Shown piece after piece: positions 41,924 to 51,204 of a DNA stretch of 64,000 bases (position 1 is the stretch's first letter; every line of letters starts with the position of its first letter). The position numbers and the translations under genes are program-made. This DNA comes from Tateyamaria sp. syn59 (GTDB lineage: Bacteria; Pseudomonadota; Alphaproteobacteria; Rhodobacterales; Rhodobacteraceae). Under the pieces are notes generated by a model. That model was not told the DNA's origin, did no database searches, and saw only the letters and a list, made by a program, of their open reading frames with translations. The stretch is from contig NZ_VCBA01000004.1 in NCBI RefSeq assembly GCF_007995245.1, positions 299,534 through 363,533 of the forward strand. The letters are read 5' to 3'.

Positions 41924-42891
41924 TGCGTGCGGCAGCCCTTGCCGCTTTGACTTTGTCCCTCGCCGCACCCGTTGTGGCGAGGGATATTTCATTGGGGATT
42001 CCCATCGACTGCGATCTGGGCCGCGACTGCTTTATCCAACAATATGTCGATCACGACAGGTCGCGCGCGGCGATGGATTTTAGGTGTTCCACGCTCAGCT
42101 ATGACACGCACCAGGGCACCGATTTCGCCCTGCGATCCCTCGAACAGATGCGCCGCGGTGTGAACGTGCTTGCTGCCGCCCCAGGTGTCGTCGCAGGGAC
42201 GCGTGACGGGATGGAAGACCGCCTCTACCGCACCGGCGACAGCGACCGCCTGAACGGGCGGGACTGTGGCAATGGTGTTCGGATCGAACATGATGGCGGG
42301 TGGAGCACACAGTATTGCCACCTCAAACGCGGTAGCGTGACAGTGAACGAGGGCGACCGCGTAGACACGACGACCGTGCTTGGACAGGTTGGCCTGTCCG
42401 GCCGAACGCAATTTCCGCATGTCCACATGACCCTACGCAAGGACGGTGACGTCATCGACCCGTTTGATCCGGATGGCCAGATTGAGTGCGGCGCGCCGAG
42501 CACGGAGACCTTGTGGGAAACGCCGCCCCCCTATCGGCCCGGCGGCGTGCTGGATGTCGGCTTTGCCGATGCCGTGCCGAAATTCAACGCGGTCAAGGCC
42601 GGAGACGCTGCAGCGAACCAGATGTCCACCGATGCACCGGCCATCGTGGTGTTCGGCTACGCCTTCGGTGGTCGGATCGGAGACCGGATGCAGTTGCGTA
42701 TCGACGGCCCGGACGGCGTGTTGATCGAACAGGCGGTCGAGTTGGAACGCAACCAGGCTCAGTATTTCCGTGCCGTCGGCAAACGTCGCACAACCGATGC
42801 CTGGCCCGCCGGACGCTACACCGGCACCGTGGTTTTGCGCCGAGACGGGCGCGAATTTGACCGCGCACAGGGTACAATTGTGGTGCAGTAA
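41923..42891 (+). CDS. M23-family metallopeptidase, exported
   Basis: This 322-aa protein has a signal peptide (residues 1-20, ending PVVARD). A lysostaphin-like M23 domain spans about 60-190: the zinc ligands His and Asp in THQGTDFAL and the HxH motif PHVHMTL are present. A C-terminal beta domain of about 120 residues of unknown role follows. It probably cleaves peptidoglycan cross-links in the periplasm. It starts at the clpA stop codon and converges with the OmpA-domain gene. Confidence 0.88.
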   Translation: MRAAALAALTLSLAAPVVARDISLGIPIDCDLGRDCFIQQYVDHDRSRAAMDFRCSTLSYDTHQGTDFALRSLEQMRRGVNVLAAAPGVVAGTRDGMEDRLYRTGDSDRLNGRDCGNGVRIEHDGGWSTQYCHLKRGSVTVNEGDRVDTTTVLGQVGLSGRTQFPHVHMTLRKDGDVIDPFDPDGQIECGAPSTETLWETPPPYRPGGVLDVGFADAVPKFNAVKAGDAAANQMSTDAPAIVVFGYAFGGRIGDRMQLRIDGPDGVLIEQAVELERNQAQYFRAVGKRRTTDAWPAGRYTGTVVLRRDGREFDRAQGTIVVQ

Positions 42892-42908
42892 CCCAAACTG
42901 CGCTGCCG

Positions 42909-45392
42909 CTATTTTTCAGTGAATTTCAACTCGATCCGGCGATTCTGAGCGCGTGCTTGTTGCGTGTCGCCACCAGCAATCGGCTGGTACTGCCCAAAGC
43001 CATTGGCCGACAGCCGGTCTGGCGGCAAACCCAGGAAATTAACCATGTATCGCACCACAGACAGGGCGCGGGCCTGGCTAAGTTCCCAGTTGTCAGCAAA
43101 CTCTCCCTGACCCGACAGCGGCACATTGTCGGTGTGCCCGTCCACCTGCAGCACCCAGTCGATGCCTTCGGGGATGTCGTTCGCCACCCCGCGCAGGAGG
43201 TCTGCAACCTTCGCAATCTCGCCCCGGCCCGCCGCAGACAGGTTGGCGCCGCCCGGTGGAAACAGCACCTCGGATGAAAACACAAAGCGGTCGCCCACGA
43301 TGCGCACGCCCTCCTGCGCACCAAGCACGTCGCGTAGCTGACCAAAGAACTCTGACCGGTAACGCTCCAGATCCTGCGCCTGCGCCTCCAGCCGCTTGCG
43401 TTCCTCTTCCTCAAGCTCGCGCCTGCGCCGCTCTTCTAGGGCGGCACGCGCAAGGGCCGTGTTCAAGTCGCGGCCCAGAGTGCTCAACTGAACCTCGTTG
43501 GCCGCATCGCGCGCCACTGCATCATCCAAAAGCGCCTGCAATTGACCCAACTGCGACCGCAAACTGGCGACCTGCTGGTTCAGAAGCTCGGTCTGCCGTT
43601 GTGCTTCCAATGTAGCTGCTTCCTCTGCGCTCAGCGCATCACGGGCAGCCGCCAGAAGGGCCGCACGTTCCTCTGCAGCAGACGCTTGTGTGGCTAGGGC
43701 ATCTTCGGCTTCGGTCTTGTCAGCAAGTGCGGCAGCTAAGGCCGCCCGCAAGTCCTGCGTGTCGGTCCCAAGGCTTTCCAATTCAGTCTCAGCCGCGAGT
43801 TTGGCGGCAAGGGCGGCGGCCAATTGATCGCGCACCTCAGCATTGCTGCTGCCAGCCGCTTGCGCATCGGCCTGGGCCGCATCGCGCGCCGCAATCGCGG
43901 TCGCAAGCTGCGTGCGCAGCTCAGCCAAATCCGCTTGCTGCGCCGACAATTGCGTCTCTGCCGCCGTGCGCGCAGCAAGGGCAGCGGCAAGTCGGTCCCG
44001 AACTTCGGTCAAATCAAGGTTCGACGCTTCAAGCCGCGCTTCGATGCTGGTCATGCGCGCTTTCAGTGCGGCCAGGTCTTCTGCACTGGCCGCCCGCGCC
44101 TGTTGCGCCTCGGCCAATTGACCCTCCAATTCCGTGGCACGTCGCTCGGCGGCTGCAACCTCTGCCTGCGCCTCTGACAACTCGGTTTGCAGCGTAGCGG
44201 CGGACGACGTGCGTCCGTCCAACGCCTGTTCTGCGGCGTTCAAGCGCGCCTCAAGCGTGGTCGCGTTGGCAGTGGCAGCATCCAATTGCGACAGCGCACG
44301 CGCCAGCTGGTCCTGCAGGTCTGCGGCAGCAACCGCCCCGCCCTCGGCATCCAGAAGGGCCGCAGCCAATTGCGCCTCAAGGCCCGCGCGCTCGGACATC
44401 AAGGCAGAGCTTTCGGACTTCGCCGTCTCTACAGCGGCCAGTGCAGCAACCAATTCCGCCTCGAGCGTGTCTACCCGCGCCTGCGACGCTTCGGCAGATC
44501 CGGTTGAGGCCTCTGCCGCAAGGAGTGCCACGGCCAAACGATCGGTCAGGTCCTCTTCGGCGGCGCGCGCCGCGGCAAGCAGCGTGAGCGTATCCTCTGC
44601 CTCCTGCCGCTGCGCCTCAAGGGCAAGGGTCATTGCCGTCAATTCGGCATCCGCATTCTCCAACCGCTCCCGCAGCGCCTCGGCTGCCGCCGCTTCGGCG
44701 AGGCGCGCGGCCTCTTCTTCGGTCAGCGCGGCCTGTGCCGCGTCCAGATCGGACTGAAGAGCCGCAGCCTGATCGGCGCTCGCGGCGTTGCGGGTACGCA
44801 GGTCCGCAATCAACGCTTGCAATGCATCAGTGCGCGCAGCGGCCAGGCGCGCGGCCTCTTCCTGCGCATCAACCTCGTCCCGTGCGGCAGCCAGGGCGAG
44901 GTTCAGCGCCTCCTGTTCCGACAAAAGCCGCGTCTGTTCCGCCTCAAGTCCTGCAACGGTATCAAGCGCCGTGTCCCGATCCGCAATCAACGCGGCCACT
45001 TGCGCCTCAAAGCTGGTGATGCGCGTTTCGGCCTGCGCCAGCGCCGTGGCCTGCGCATCCCGCTCCGCGGTCAGTGCCGCGATGGTTGCTGCCTGCGCGG
45101 CAACTTCGGCGCGCGTATCCCCAAGCGTTGTGTTCAGCGCCGACAGGCGTGCGTCAAGCTGATCAGCGCGCTGTTCTTCAAGCCCAAGAGCCTGCGCAAG
45201 CGCGGCGACCTCGCCCGCAAGTTGGTCCAGTTCGGTTTCCTGCCCCGAGATCGTTTCGCGCAGGACAAACTGCACGATCATAAAGATCGTCAAGACGAAC
45301 ATCAGCACCAGCAAAAGGCCCGTCATCGCATCGACAAAGCCCGGCCAGATTGAAGCCTGGAACCGTTGTCCTGTGCGACGGGAAAGCGCCAT
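42909..45392 (-). CDS. OmpA/MotB-domain protein with a giant periplasmic coiled coil
   Basis: This 827-aa protein has one N-terminal membrane helix (about 18-45, FVDAMTGLLLVLMFVLTIF) with an aspartate (Asp21) placed as in MotB/TolR plug helices. A coiled coil follows from about 50 to 680, then an OmpA peptidoglycan-binding domain (about 702-825) with VDGHTDNVPLSG and NWELSQARALSV. Coil leucine landmarks fall every 21 residues (338, 359, 380, 401, 422, 443, 464) then every 28 (464, 492, 520, 548), an uninterrupted heptad register. It starts 2 bases after its channel partner. It probably anchors to peptidoglycan and couples to ion flow; the process served is unknown. Confidence 0.85.
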   Translation of the reverse strand: MALSRRTGQRFQASIWPGFVDAMTGLLLVLMFVLTIFMIVQFVLRETISGQETELDQLAGEVAALAQALGLEEQRADQLDARLSALNTTLGDTRAEVAAQAATIAALTAERDAQATALAQAETRITSFEAQVAALIADRDTALDTVAGLEAEQTRLLSEQEALNLALAAARDEVDAQEEAARLAAARTDALQALIADLRTRNAASADQAAALQSDLDAAQAALTEEEAARLAEAAAAEALRERLENADAELTAMTLALEAQRQEAEDTLTLLAAARAAEEDLTDRLAVALLAAEASTGSAEASQARVDTLEAELVAALAAVETAKSESSALMSERAGLEAQLAAALLDAEGGAVAAADLQDQLARALSQLDAATANATTLEARLNAAEQALDGRTSSAATLQTELSEAQAEVAAAERRATELEGQLAEAQQARAASAEDLAALKARMTSIEARLEASNLDLTEVRDRLAAALAARTAAETQLSAQQADLAELRTQLATAIAARDAAQADAQAAGSSNAEVRDQLAAALAAKLAAETELESLGTDTQDLRAALAAALADKTEAEDALATQASAAEERAALLAAARDALSAEEAATLEAQRQTELLNQQVASLRSQLGQLQALLDDAVARDAANEVQLSTLGRDLNTALARAALEERRRRELEEEERKRLEAQAQDLERYRSEFFGQLRDVLGAQEGVRIVGDRFVFSSEVLFPPGGANLSAAGRGEIAKVADLLRGVANDIPEGIDWVLQVDGHTDNVPLSGQGEFADNWELSQARALSVVRYMVNFLGLPPDRLSANGFGQYQPIAGGDTQQARAQNRRIELKFTEK

Positions 45393-45394
45393 TG

Positions 45395-46606
45395 TCAGCC
45401 ATCCCCCGCGGATTGATCCTGCCGATTGCGGCCGCCGCCCTGCCCGGCCCGGCGATTTTGCCCCCGCGGCTGGCTCAGCGCCGTGGCCAGAGCCGATATG
45501 TCGGTGCGCAGTTCCGCCATGCTTTCCTGTCGGCCCGCGCTGATTTCTTCGAGGATCCGCAACATTTGCACGTCAATGGACCGCAAGCGCATCCGGCTTT
45601 CGGCGTCGATCCCATCGCCTGTGCCCTGCCGTTCGATCACTTCGATCAGCCGGTCCTGACCCTCGGCCACGCGCATCAGGGCATCGTTGCCGCCCCCCTG
45701 CGCCTCAAGCCGCGTGGTCATCCGGTCTACCGCATCCGCCAGGTTGCCCAACTTTTCATCCACCATCGACCGGCTGATGTCTGACTGGGTGAACATGGTT
45801 TGCAGGCTTTCCATCTGCTCGGCCAGGTGGTCGATGACCCCCGCCATCGCGCTTTGATCCTGCCCGCCTTCGCCGTCGGTCAGGCCAACGCGGGTGATCG
45901 AACTCAGCCACTCTTCCAATTCACGGTAAAACCGGTTCTGCCCGCGACCGGCAAACAGCTCGAGCAGCCCGACGATCAGCGATCCGGCCAGCCCCAAAAG
46001 GGACGAGGCAAAGGCAACACCCATACCCCCAAGCTGCGCCTCAAGGCCGGTCATCAACCGGTTGAACACTGCAACACCGCCCTCGCCCTCTTGCGGCGCC
46101 AGACTGCGGATGGTGTCGACCACGGCAGGCACGGTTGTGGCAAGGCCGTAGAACGTCCCCAAAAGGCCAAGGAAAATCAGCATGTTGACGATATAGCGCG
46201 TGATATCGCGCACCTCGTCAATCCGGGTGGCGACGGAGTCGAGGATCGACCGGGTGGAGGTTGCCGACAGCTGCATCCGTGCGCCGCGCGACCGCAACAG
46301 CGACGCAAGCGACGCCAGAAGCTGCGGCGCTTTCGTCTGCGCATCGGCCCGGTCGCTGGCAAACTCCTCGATCCATTTGACTGATGAGATCAGCGAAAAC
46401 ACCTGCCAGAAACAGGCAATCACGCCGATGAAAAACACCAGGACAATAAAGCCGTTCAGATACGGGTTCGCCTGGAACACCGGCAGCACGCGCGGCAGCG
46501 CAATGATCGCCCCAAAGAGCGACAGGCCCAGCACAAAGACCATCGCGAAAATCTGTTGAACGGGCTGGGAAAAATGTGGCTGCGCGTCGGGTGTGGTCCG
46601 TGCCAT
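45395..46606 (-). CDS. MotA/TolQ/ExbB-like proton channel protein
   Basis: This 403-aa protein has four predicted membrane helices (about 16-38, 50-74, 137-160, 192-217), with GLLGTFYGLATTV and GVAFASSLLGLAGSL, the TM3/TM4 channel pattern of MotA/TolQ/ExbB. A cytoplasmic helical tail of about 180 residues follows (DHLAEQMESLQ, then RLRSIDVQMLRILEEI), ending in an Arg/Gln/Gly-rich tract. It is coupled by 2 bases to the OmpA-domain gene. Not next to flagellar, Tol or Ton genes. Compare ZorA, MotA and TolQ; assignment to a known system is not possible from sequence. Confidence 0.85.
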   Translation of the reverse strand: MARTTPDAQPHFSQPVQQIFAMVFVLGLSLFGAIIALPRVLPVFQANPYLNGFIVLVFFIGVIACFWQVFSLISSVKWIEEFASDRADAQTKAPQLLASLASLLRSRGARMQLSATSTRSILDSVATRIDEVRDITRYIVNMLIFLGLLGTFYGLATTVPAVVDTIRSLAPQEGEGGVAVFNRLMTGLEAQLGGMGVAFASSLLGLAGSLIVGLLELFAGRGQNRFYRELEEWLSSITRVGLTDGEGGQDQSAMAGVIDHLAEQMESLQTMFTQSDISRSMVDEKLGNLADAVDRMTTRLEAQGGGNDALMRVAEGQDRLIEVIERQGTGDGIDAESRMRLRSIDVQMLRILEEISAGRQESMAELRTDISALATALSQPRGQNRRAGQGGGRNRQDQSAGDG

Positions 46607-46680
46607 GCGGTGGCTCCTGACCCCTGCTTTTGTTATCTTTCGCAGCAGCCTATCGGCTTTTGTGCAAAAGCGCCAAGGAT

Positions 46681-47211
46681 TTATGCCCGAATTGCTGCAA
46701 CGCGGCGTGACAGCCAGTCAAGGTCCGGGTCCGCCACGCCAAGTTCGGTCAGATGTTGAGCAGTGTTGTAAAGATATTCGCTGTTGGGTCCACGCCCGCC
46801 ATGGGCATGAGCGATGATCTGCGCCTGCTCTTCGAGCGGAAGACCACCGCAATATTGCACATGGTCGGGGTCGATCACATAAGTCACTGCCGTGACCTGC
46901 CGCCCGTCAGTCAGACCAACTTGCAACATCCGCTCCAGATAGGCGGACGAGATCAACTCTCGTTCGCGCAAATAGCCCAGCGTCGCATCCTCGGTTCCGG
47001 GCGCGACGCGCAGCGCCACGCCGTCACAGGCCGCGTCCGCAACAGCGTCCAGGGCCAGCACCAGGCCCGGCTCCGCCTCGGACCCGCGGTGATGGATCGA
47101 CCGCATGCAGAACGACCGCGCCCACCCCGGCAGGGTCCCGCGCACAGACTCCGCAACGTCGAAGCCGGGGTTCCAAAGCAGGCTGCCATAGCCGAACACC
47201 CACATGGTCAT
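46681..47211 (-). CDS. Gamma-glutamylcyclotransferase, ChaC-like
   Basis: This 176-aa protein has the gamma-glutamylcyclotransferase fold with WVFGYGSLLWNPGFD (the YGSLLWN substrate loop) and a Glu-containing ELISSAYLERML. ChaC proteins degrade glutathione to 5-oxoproline and Cys-Gly in the cytoplasm. ATG 47211 is chosen, 9 bases after AAGGA. It lies upstream of, and may be transcribed with, the channel pair after a 74-base gap, but a functional link is not evident. Confidence 0.9.
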   Translation of the reverse strand: MTMWVFGYGSLLWNPGFDVAESVRGTLPGWARSFCMRSIHHRGSEAEPGLVLALDAVADAACDGVALRVAPGTEDATLGYLRERELISSAYLERMLQVGLTDGRQVTAVTYVIDPDHVQYCGGLPLEEQAQIIAHAHGGRGPNSEYLYNTAQHLTELGVADPDLDWLSRRVAAIRA

Positions 47212-47277
47212 TGTCACTGGTCCTTATGCTATCGCCTGCGGTAGACCCGATTTCGCAGCCAAGGAAAAGGGGCAGAC

Positions 47278-48276
47278 ATGCGCAAACTGATGTGGACCGT
47301 TGCACTGGTGCTGCTGGCGTGGTCCGGATGGTGGTGGGCTGCATCGTCGGGGCTGCGCGGCGGCGTGTCGGCATGGTTCGACGCCCGCGCAGCCGAAGGC
47401 TGGCAAGCCGAAGTGCAAGAGGTAACAGGCGGCGGCTTTCCCCTGACCCTGCGCGCGGGCCTACGTGACTTGGCCCTAGCCGACCCCCAAGCCGGGCTGG
47501 CCATCAGGACAGGCGCACTCGACATCGCTGCACCCGCCTACTGGCCCGGCGATGTCACCGTCGCGCTGGACAACGACCCGATCCTCATCGCCTCGCCTTT
47601 TGGCCGCTCTACACTCACGATGGCCGACGGGGTCATGGCCCTGAACCTGCACCCCGGCACCGCGCTTGAGCTGGAAGCGCTGGGATGGACATCCGGCCCA
47701 TGGCAGGTCGAGGATGCCGAAGGGATCCTTGCACAAGCAGGCGACCTGACCCTGACCATGGTCCAAATCGAAGGCCCGACCTACGCCCTGACGGCCGCCG
47801 CTCAATCCTTTGCGCCCGGCAGTGCGGCCCGGCGCAACCTGCGCCTGCCCGACACCTTCCCCAGCGCCTTCGACAGCCTGCAGATGCGCGCCGACATCAC
47901 GTTCGACACAGCATGGGACCGCCGCGCGCTCGACCAGCGCCGCCCGCAACCTCGCGTCATCGACCTGCATCTGGCCGAGGCGATCTGGGGCGATCTGCAA
48001 TTCAACCTTAGCGCCGATCTGACGGTGGATGCGCAGGGCATTCCCTCCGGCACTGTCGCCATCCAGGCTGAAAACTGGCGCACCATGCTGGATCTGGCGG
48101 AGAATATCGGCGCCCTGCCGACCGGCCTGCGGGGTCAGGTCGAAAATGTGTTCCAGGCCCTCGCAGGCGCGTCAGGCAACGATGACACGCTGGACGTCGA
48201 GCTGACCCTGCGCGATGGCGCGATCCGCCTGGGCTTCATCCCGCTGGCCCCTGCACCGCGCCTGATCCTGCGCTAA
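47278..48276 (+). CDS. DUF2125 domain-containing protein
   Basis: This 332-aa protein has an N-terminal membrane anchor or signal (MRKLMWTVALVLLAWSGWW) and a long beta-rich region with FPLTLRAGLRDLAL and SPFGRSTLTMADGVMALN, typical of the alphaproteobacterial DUF2125 family (AsmA-like). Predicted periplasmic, function unknown. AAGGGGCAGAC before the start fits. Divergent from chaC. Confidence 0.8.
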   Translation: MRKLMWTVALVLLAWSGWWWAASSGLRGGVSAWFDARAAEGWQAEVQEVTGGGFPLTLRAGLRDLALADPQAGLAIRTGALDIAAPAYWPGDVTVALDNDPILIASPFGRSTLTMADGVMALNLHPGTALELEALGWTSGPWQVEDAEGILAQAGDLTLTMVQIEGPTYALTAAAQSFAPGSAARRNLRLPDTFPSAFDSLQMRADITFDTAWDRRALDQRRPQPRVIDLHLAEAIWGDLQFNLSADLTVDAQGIPSGTVAIQAENWRTMLDLAENIGALPTGLRGQVENVFQALAGASGNDDTLDVELTLRDGAIRLGFIPLAPAPRLILR

Positions 48277-48362
48277 GCGCTTTCATCTTGCCAGATAAAT
48301 CATGGGCGCGCCATTGGTCCGGGAGAGAATGGCGACGGCAGCGCCCCGCCCCGGTCCGACGC

Positions 48363-49133
48363 TTACCGGCAATACGCCCCACCGCGATGCCGCGCCGTAT
48401 CAAAGTGGAAATGGTCCCTATGGAACCGATCCGAATTCGGCCCCAGAACGGTACCGAATGGACCACAAGCTGCCTTGTGCATCTGCCGCATGGCGCGCCT
48501 ATGACGCGAGTTCCAGTCGTTCAGCACCGTCAGGTTGGTCCCGTCCCGCAACTGAAAGCCGGAAATGTCGATGGCGCGGCCCTTGCCGTGTTCAGAGATG
48601 CGCGCGCCTGGCTGGTTGTTGCGTGTCCGGCAGGCGTAGTGCGCCGCGACGCGAAAGCCGACAAGCCCCCCGCCGGTGCCGCGTAGGGCCGGTTTGGCCC
48701 CTTTTTCCGTCCATTGTTTCAACGCCTTGGCGGTAGTGCAGTCCATTAAAGCCGATTGACTCAGCGTCACGCCCGAAACGGAGCGGATCCGCACCGCCTC
48801 CTGAATACCGCAGCCGCCGATGCGCCCCGGAACAAACCCGACCTCATCGCCCTGCAAGTCAGGATCACCGCAGACCTGACCACGCCGCCGCTCTGCCCGA
48901 CGCGCCATCGCCCGTTCGATGATCGCCTTGGGCCGCAAGGACGGGCGCAGGGATGTGGCTTGCTCCGGAACCGTGGCGGCAAATGCCATGCTGCCCGGCG
49001 CGGGTGCAAGCACCGCCGCAGCTTCACCACCGGTGGGTTCCGCAACCGCGCGCGCCACGGGGCGCTTCGATGTCTCCGGCGCGGCAGAGGCGACGCCGGC
49101 AAACAGCATCAGGCCCAGCGCCAGCCCTCTCAT
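48363..49133 (-). CDS. Extensin-family protein, D,D-carboxypeptidase-like
   Basis: This 256-aa protein has a signal peptide (residues 1-18). Its C-terminal half is an extensin-like domain (PF06904) with HGKGRAIDISGFQL and RDHFHFD, zinc-ligand patterns of LAS-type D-alanyl-D-alanine peptidases; four cysteines (VCGDP, GGCG, MDCT, YACRT) may make disulphides. It probably acts on peptidoglycan or another cell-wall polymer in the periplasm. ATGA overlap with tyrA places it in the hisC-tyrA operon. Confidence 0.83.
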   Translation of the reverse strand: MRGLALGLMLFAGVASAAPETSKRPVARAVAEPTGGEAAAVLAPAPGSMAFAATVPEQATSLRPSLRPKAIIERAMARRAERRRGQVCGDPDLQGDEVGFVPGRIGGCGIQEAVRIRSVSGVTLSQSALMDCTTAKALKQWTEKGAKPALRGTGGGLVGFRVAAHYACRTRNNQPGARISEHGKGRAIDISGFQLRDGTNLTVLNDWNSRHRRAMRQMHKAACGPFGTVLGPNSDRFHRDHFHFDTARHRGGAYCR

Positions 49134-50047
49134 CGTGCGGCCCCACGGCCGAAGTCTGGCGCGTCGGTGTCCTGCCCCGCCTCGATGATGCCGCGGCGGA
49201 TCGCGCGGGTGCGGGTGAAATAGTCGAACAGATGATCCCCGTCACCGGTGCGGATCGCGCGTTGCAAGGCAAACAGCTCTTCGGTGAAACGGCCCAGGAT
49301 CTCCAGCGTCGCGTCCTTGTTCGTCAGGAATACGTCGCGCCACATGGTTGGGTCACTGGCAGCGATACGGGTGAAATCCCGGAACCCGGCGGCAGAGAAT
49401 TTGATGACCTCGCTGTCCGTCACGCGGCGCAGATCGTCGGCCACGCCGACCATGGTGTAGGCAATCAGGTGCGGGATGTGACTGACCACGGCGCAGACGC
49501 GGTCGTGGTGCTGCACGTCCATCTGGTCCGTCATCGCGCCAAGGGCCGCCCAATATTGCTCGACCTTGTCGACAACGCCTGCATCCGCGCCTTCTGGCTT
49601 GACGATGAGCGTCCAGCGGTTGTCGTAGAGCTCGGCAAAGCCAGCTTCGGGCCCGCTGTGTTCGGTGCCCGCCATCGGGTGCGTGCCAACAAAATGCACG
49701 TTATCCGGCACGTGCGGCATGACTTCATCAAAGACGGCCTGCTTGACCGAACCGACATCGATCACGGTCGCACCGGGTTTGAGCGCGCCGTTGATCTCGG
49801 CCATCACCCCACCCATTGAGCCGACGGGAACCGCCAGCACGACAAGGTCAGCGTCCGCCACAGCCTCTGCCGCGGTGTCGGTGACCACATCGCAAAAGCC
49901 GAGACGACGGGTGGTTTCGCGCGTTGTCTCGGACCGAGCGTAACCGCTGATCGTCGCGGCCGCCCTAGCCCGTTTTGTAGCCCAGGCCATTGATCCGGCA
50001 ATCAGGCCCAGCCCGATAAAGGCGACCTTTTCGTAAATGACACTCAC
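49130..50047 (-). CDS. tyrA: Prephenate/arogenate dehydrogenase
   Basis: This 305-aa NAD(P)-dependent enzyme of tyrosine synthesis begins MSVIYEKVAFIGLGLIAGSM (GxGxxxGS dinucleotide loop). THPMAGTEHSGPEAG holds the catalytic His and substrate residues, and SHIPHLIAY follows. I use GTG 50047, which overlaps the hisC stop (GTGA); an upstream ATG 50062 is also in frame. Co-transcribed with hisC, which can supply the aromatic aminotransferase step. Confidence 0.93.
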   Translation of the reverse strand: MSVIYEKVAFIGLGLIAGSMAWATKRARAAATISGYARSETTRETTRRLGFCDVVTDTAAEAVADADLVVLAVPVGSMGGVMAEINGALKPGATVIDVGSVKQAVFDEVMPHVPDNVHFVGTHPMAGTEHSGPEAGFAELYDNRWTLIVKPEGADAGVVDKVEQYWAALGAMTDQMDVQHHDRVCAVVSHIPHLIAYTMVGVADDLRRVTDSEVIKFSAAGFRDFTRIAASDPTMWRDVFLTNKDATLEILGRFTEELFALQRAIRTGDGDHLFDYFTRTRAIRRGIIEAGQDTDAPDFGRGAAR

Positions 50048-51126
50048 GATGCGTTCCGCCATTCGGTCAGCGCCGCAATCACGCGCCCGGTCTGTTCAGC
50101 ATTGCCGACTGTGATGCGGATGCCTTCCGGAAAACCGTAGCCTCCCACCCGCCGTACAAGAATGCCGTCCGCATTCAGAGCTGCCTCCGCCTCATCCGCC
50201 TCTGCAACCGAGGCGGCACGCGCCAGCACGAAATTCGTGTCGCTGTCGTCGCAGGCCAACCCCAACTGCCGCAAAGCGCCGGTCAGCCGCGCGCGTTGAT
50301 CGGCATTGAGCTCAGCACACGCTTCGACCCATTGTACGTCCCGCACCGCTGCCTCGGCCGCGGCCAGCGCGACAGTTGACAGGTTGAAGGGCTGGCGGAT
50401 GCGCGTCATCACGTCGATCATATCCTTCGGCCCGTATCCCCAGCCGACACGCAAACCACCAAGACCGTAGATCTTGGAAAAGGTGCGTGTCATCAGCACA
50501 TTGGGCCGGGTTTCGGCCAGGCCGCGCCCGCCATCATACCCTTCGGCATATTCGGTGTAGGCCCCGTCGATCACGAGGATCACGTGCTCAGGCAGGCTAT
50601 CGGCAAGGCGCACGATCTCTTCATCCGGCAGCCGCGTACCCGTCGGATTGCCGGGGTTCGTCAGCAACACGATACGGGTGCGTTCGGTCACAGCGCCGAG
50701 AATAGCATCGACATCTACGACCCGATCGGCTTCCGGCACGCAAACCGGCGTGGCCCCCGCCATGTTGGCGAGGATCGGATACATGGAAAAGCCGTGTGCG
50801 GTGTGGATGATCTCGTCCCCGGGCCCGGAGAAGGCTTGCGTCACGAACTGCAAAACCTCGTCACTGCCGACGCCGCAGATCACGCGGTCGGCGTCCACGG
50901 TCCAGACCTCGGCAATCGCCGTGCGCAAGGCGGCGTGGTCGGTTGAGGGGTAGAGGTGCATGTCGCGGGCCGCCTGGCTCAGCGCGTCAATGGCGGCGGG
51001 CGGCGGGCCTGCCGGGTTCTCATTCGAGGACAGCTTCAGCACTTCGCTCACCCCGGCCAGATGCGACGCCCCGCCCTGGTAGAGCGCGATGTCCATAATG
51101 CCGGGTTGCGGTGTGATGCGGGTCAT
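50044..51126 (-). CDS. hisC: Histidinol-phosphate aminotransferase
   Basis: This 360-aa PLP enzyme converts imidazole acetol-phosphate to histidinol phosphate and may also transaminate aromatic precursors, given tyrA next to it. It has the PLP lysine region TRTFSKIYGLGGLRVGW, LSSNENPAGP at the start and LTNPGNPTGT. GAGAGGATCA before ATG 51126 fixes the start. First gene of hisC-tyrA-extensin. A long palindrome lies upstream at 51205-51344. Confidence 0.94.
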   Translation of the reverse strand: MTRITPQPGIMDIALYQGGASHLAGVSEVLKLSSNENPAGPPPAAIDALSQAARDMHLYPSTDHAALRTAIAEVWTVDADRVICGVGSDEVLQFVTQAFSGPGDEIIHTAHGFSMYPILANMAGATPVCVPEADRVVDVDAILGAVTERTRIVLLTNPGNPTGTRLPDEEIVRLADSLPEHVILVIDGAYTEYAEGYDGGRGLAETRPNVLMTRTFSKIYGLGGLRVGWGYGPKDMIDVMTRIRQPFNLSTVALAAAEAAVRDVQWVEACAELNADQRARLTGALRQLGLACDDSDTNFVLARAASVAEADEAEAALNADGILVRRVGGYGFPEGIRITVGNAEQTGRVIAALTEWRNAS

Positions 51127-51204
51127 TGATCCTCTCCATTCGTCCGACACGTTTTAGGGGGGTGCGGGCGGAGTGGCTAGGGGCAAAAGCGCGCGTGTGT
51201 CGAG

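Noticed and set aside
42909..46606. Complete Zorya anti-phage system
   Set aside because: The channel and OmpA-domain pair resembles ZorA/ZorB in plan, but no zorC, zorD or zorE-like gene is adjacent and the neighbours are housekeeping genes, so only a ZorAB-like pair can be claimed.
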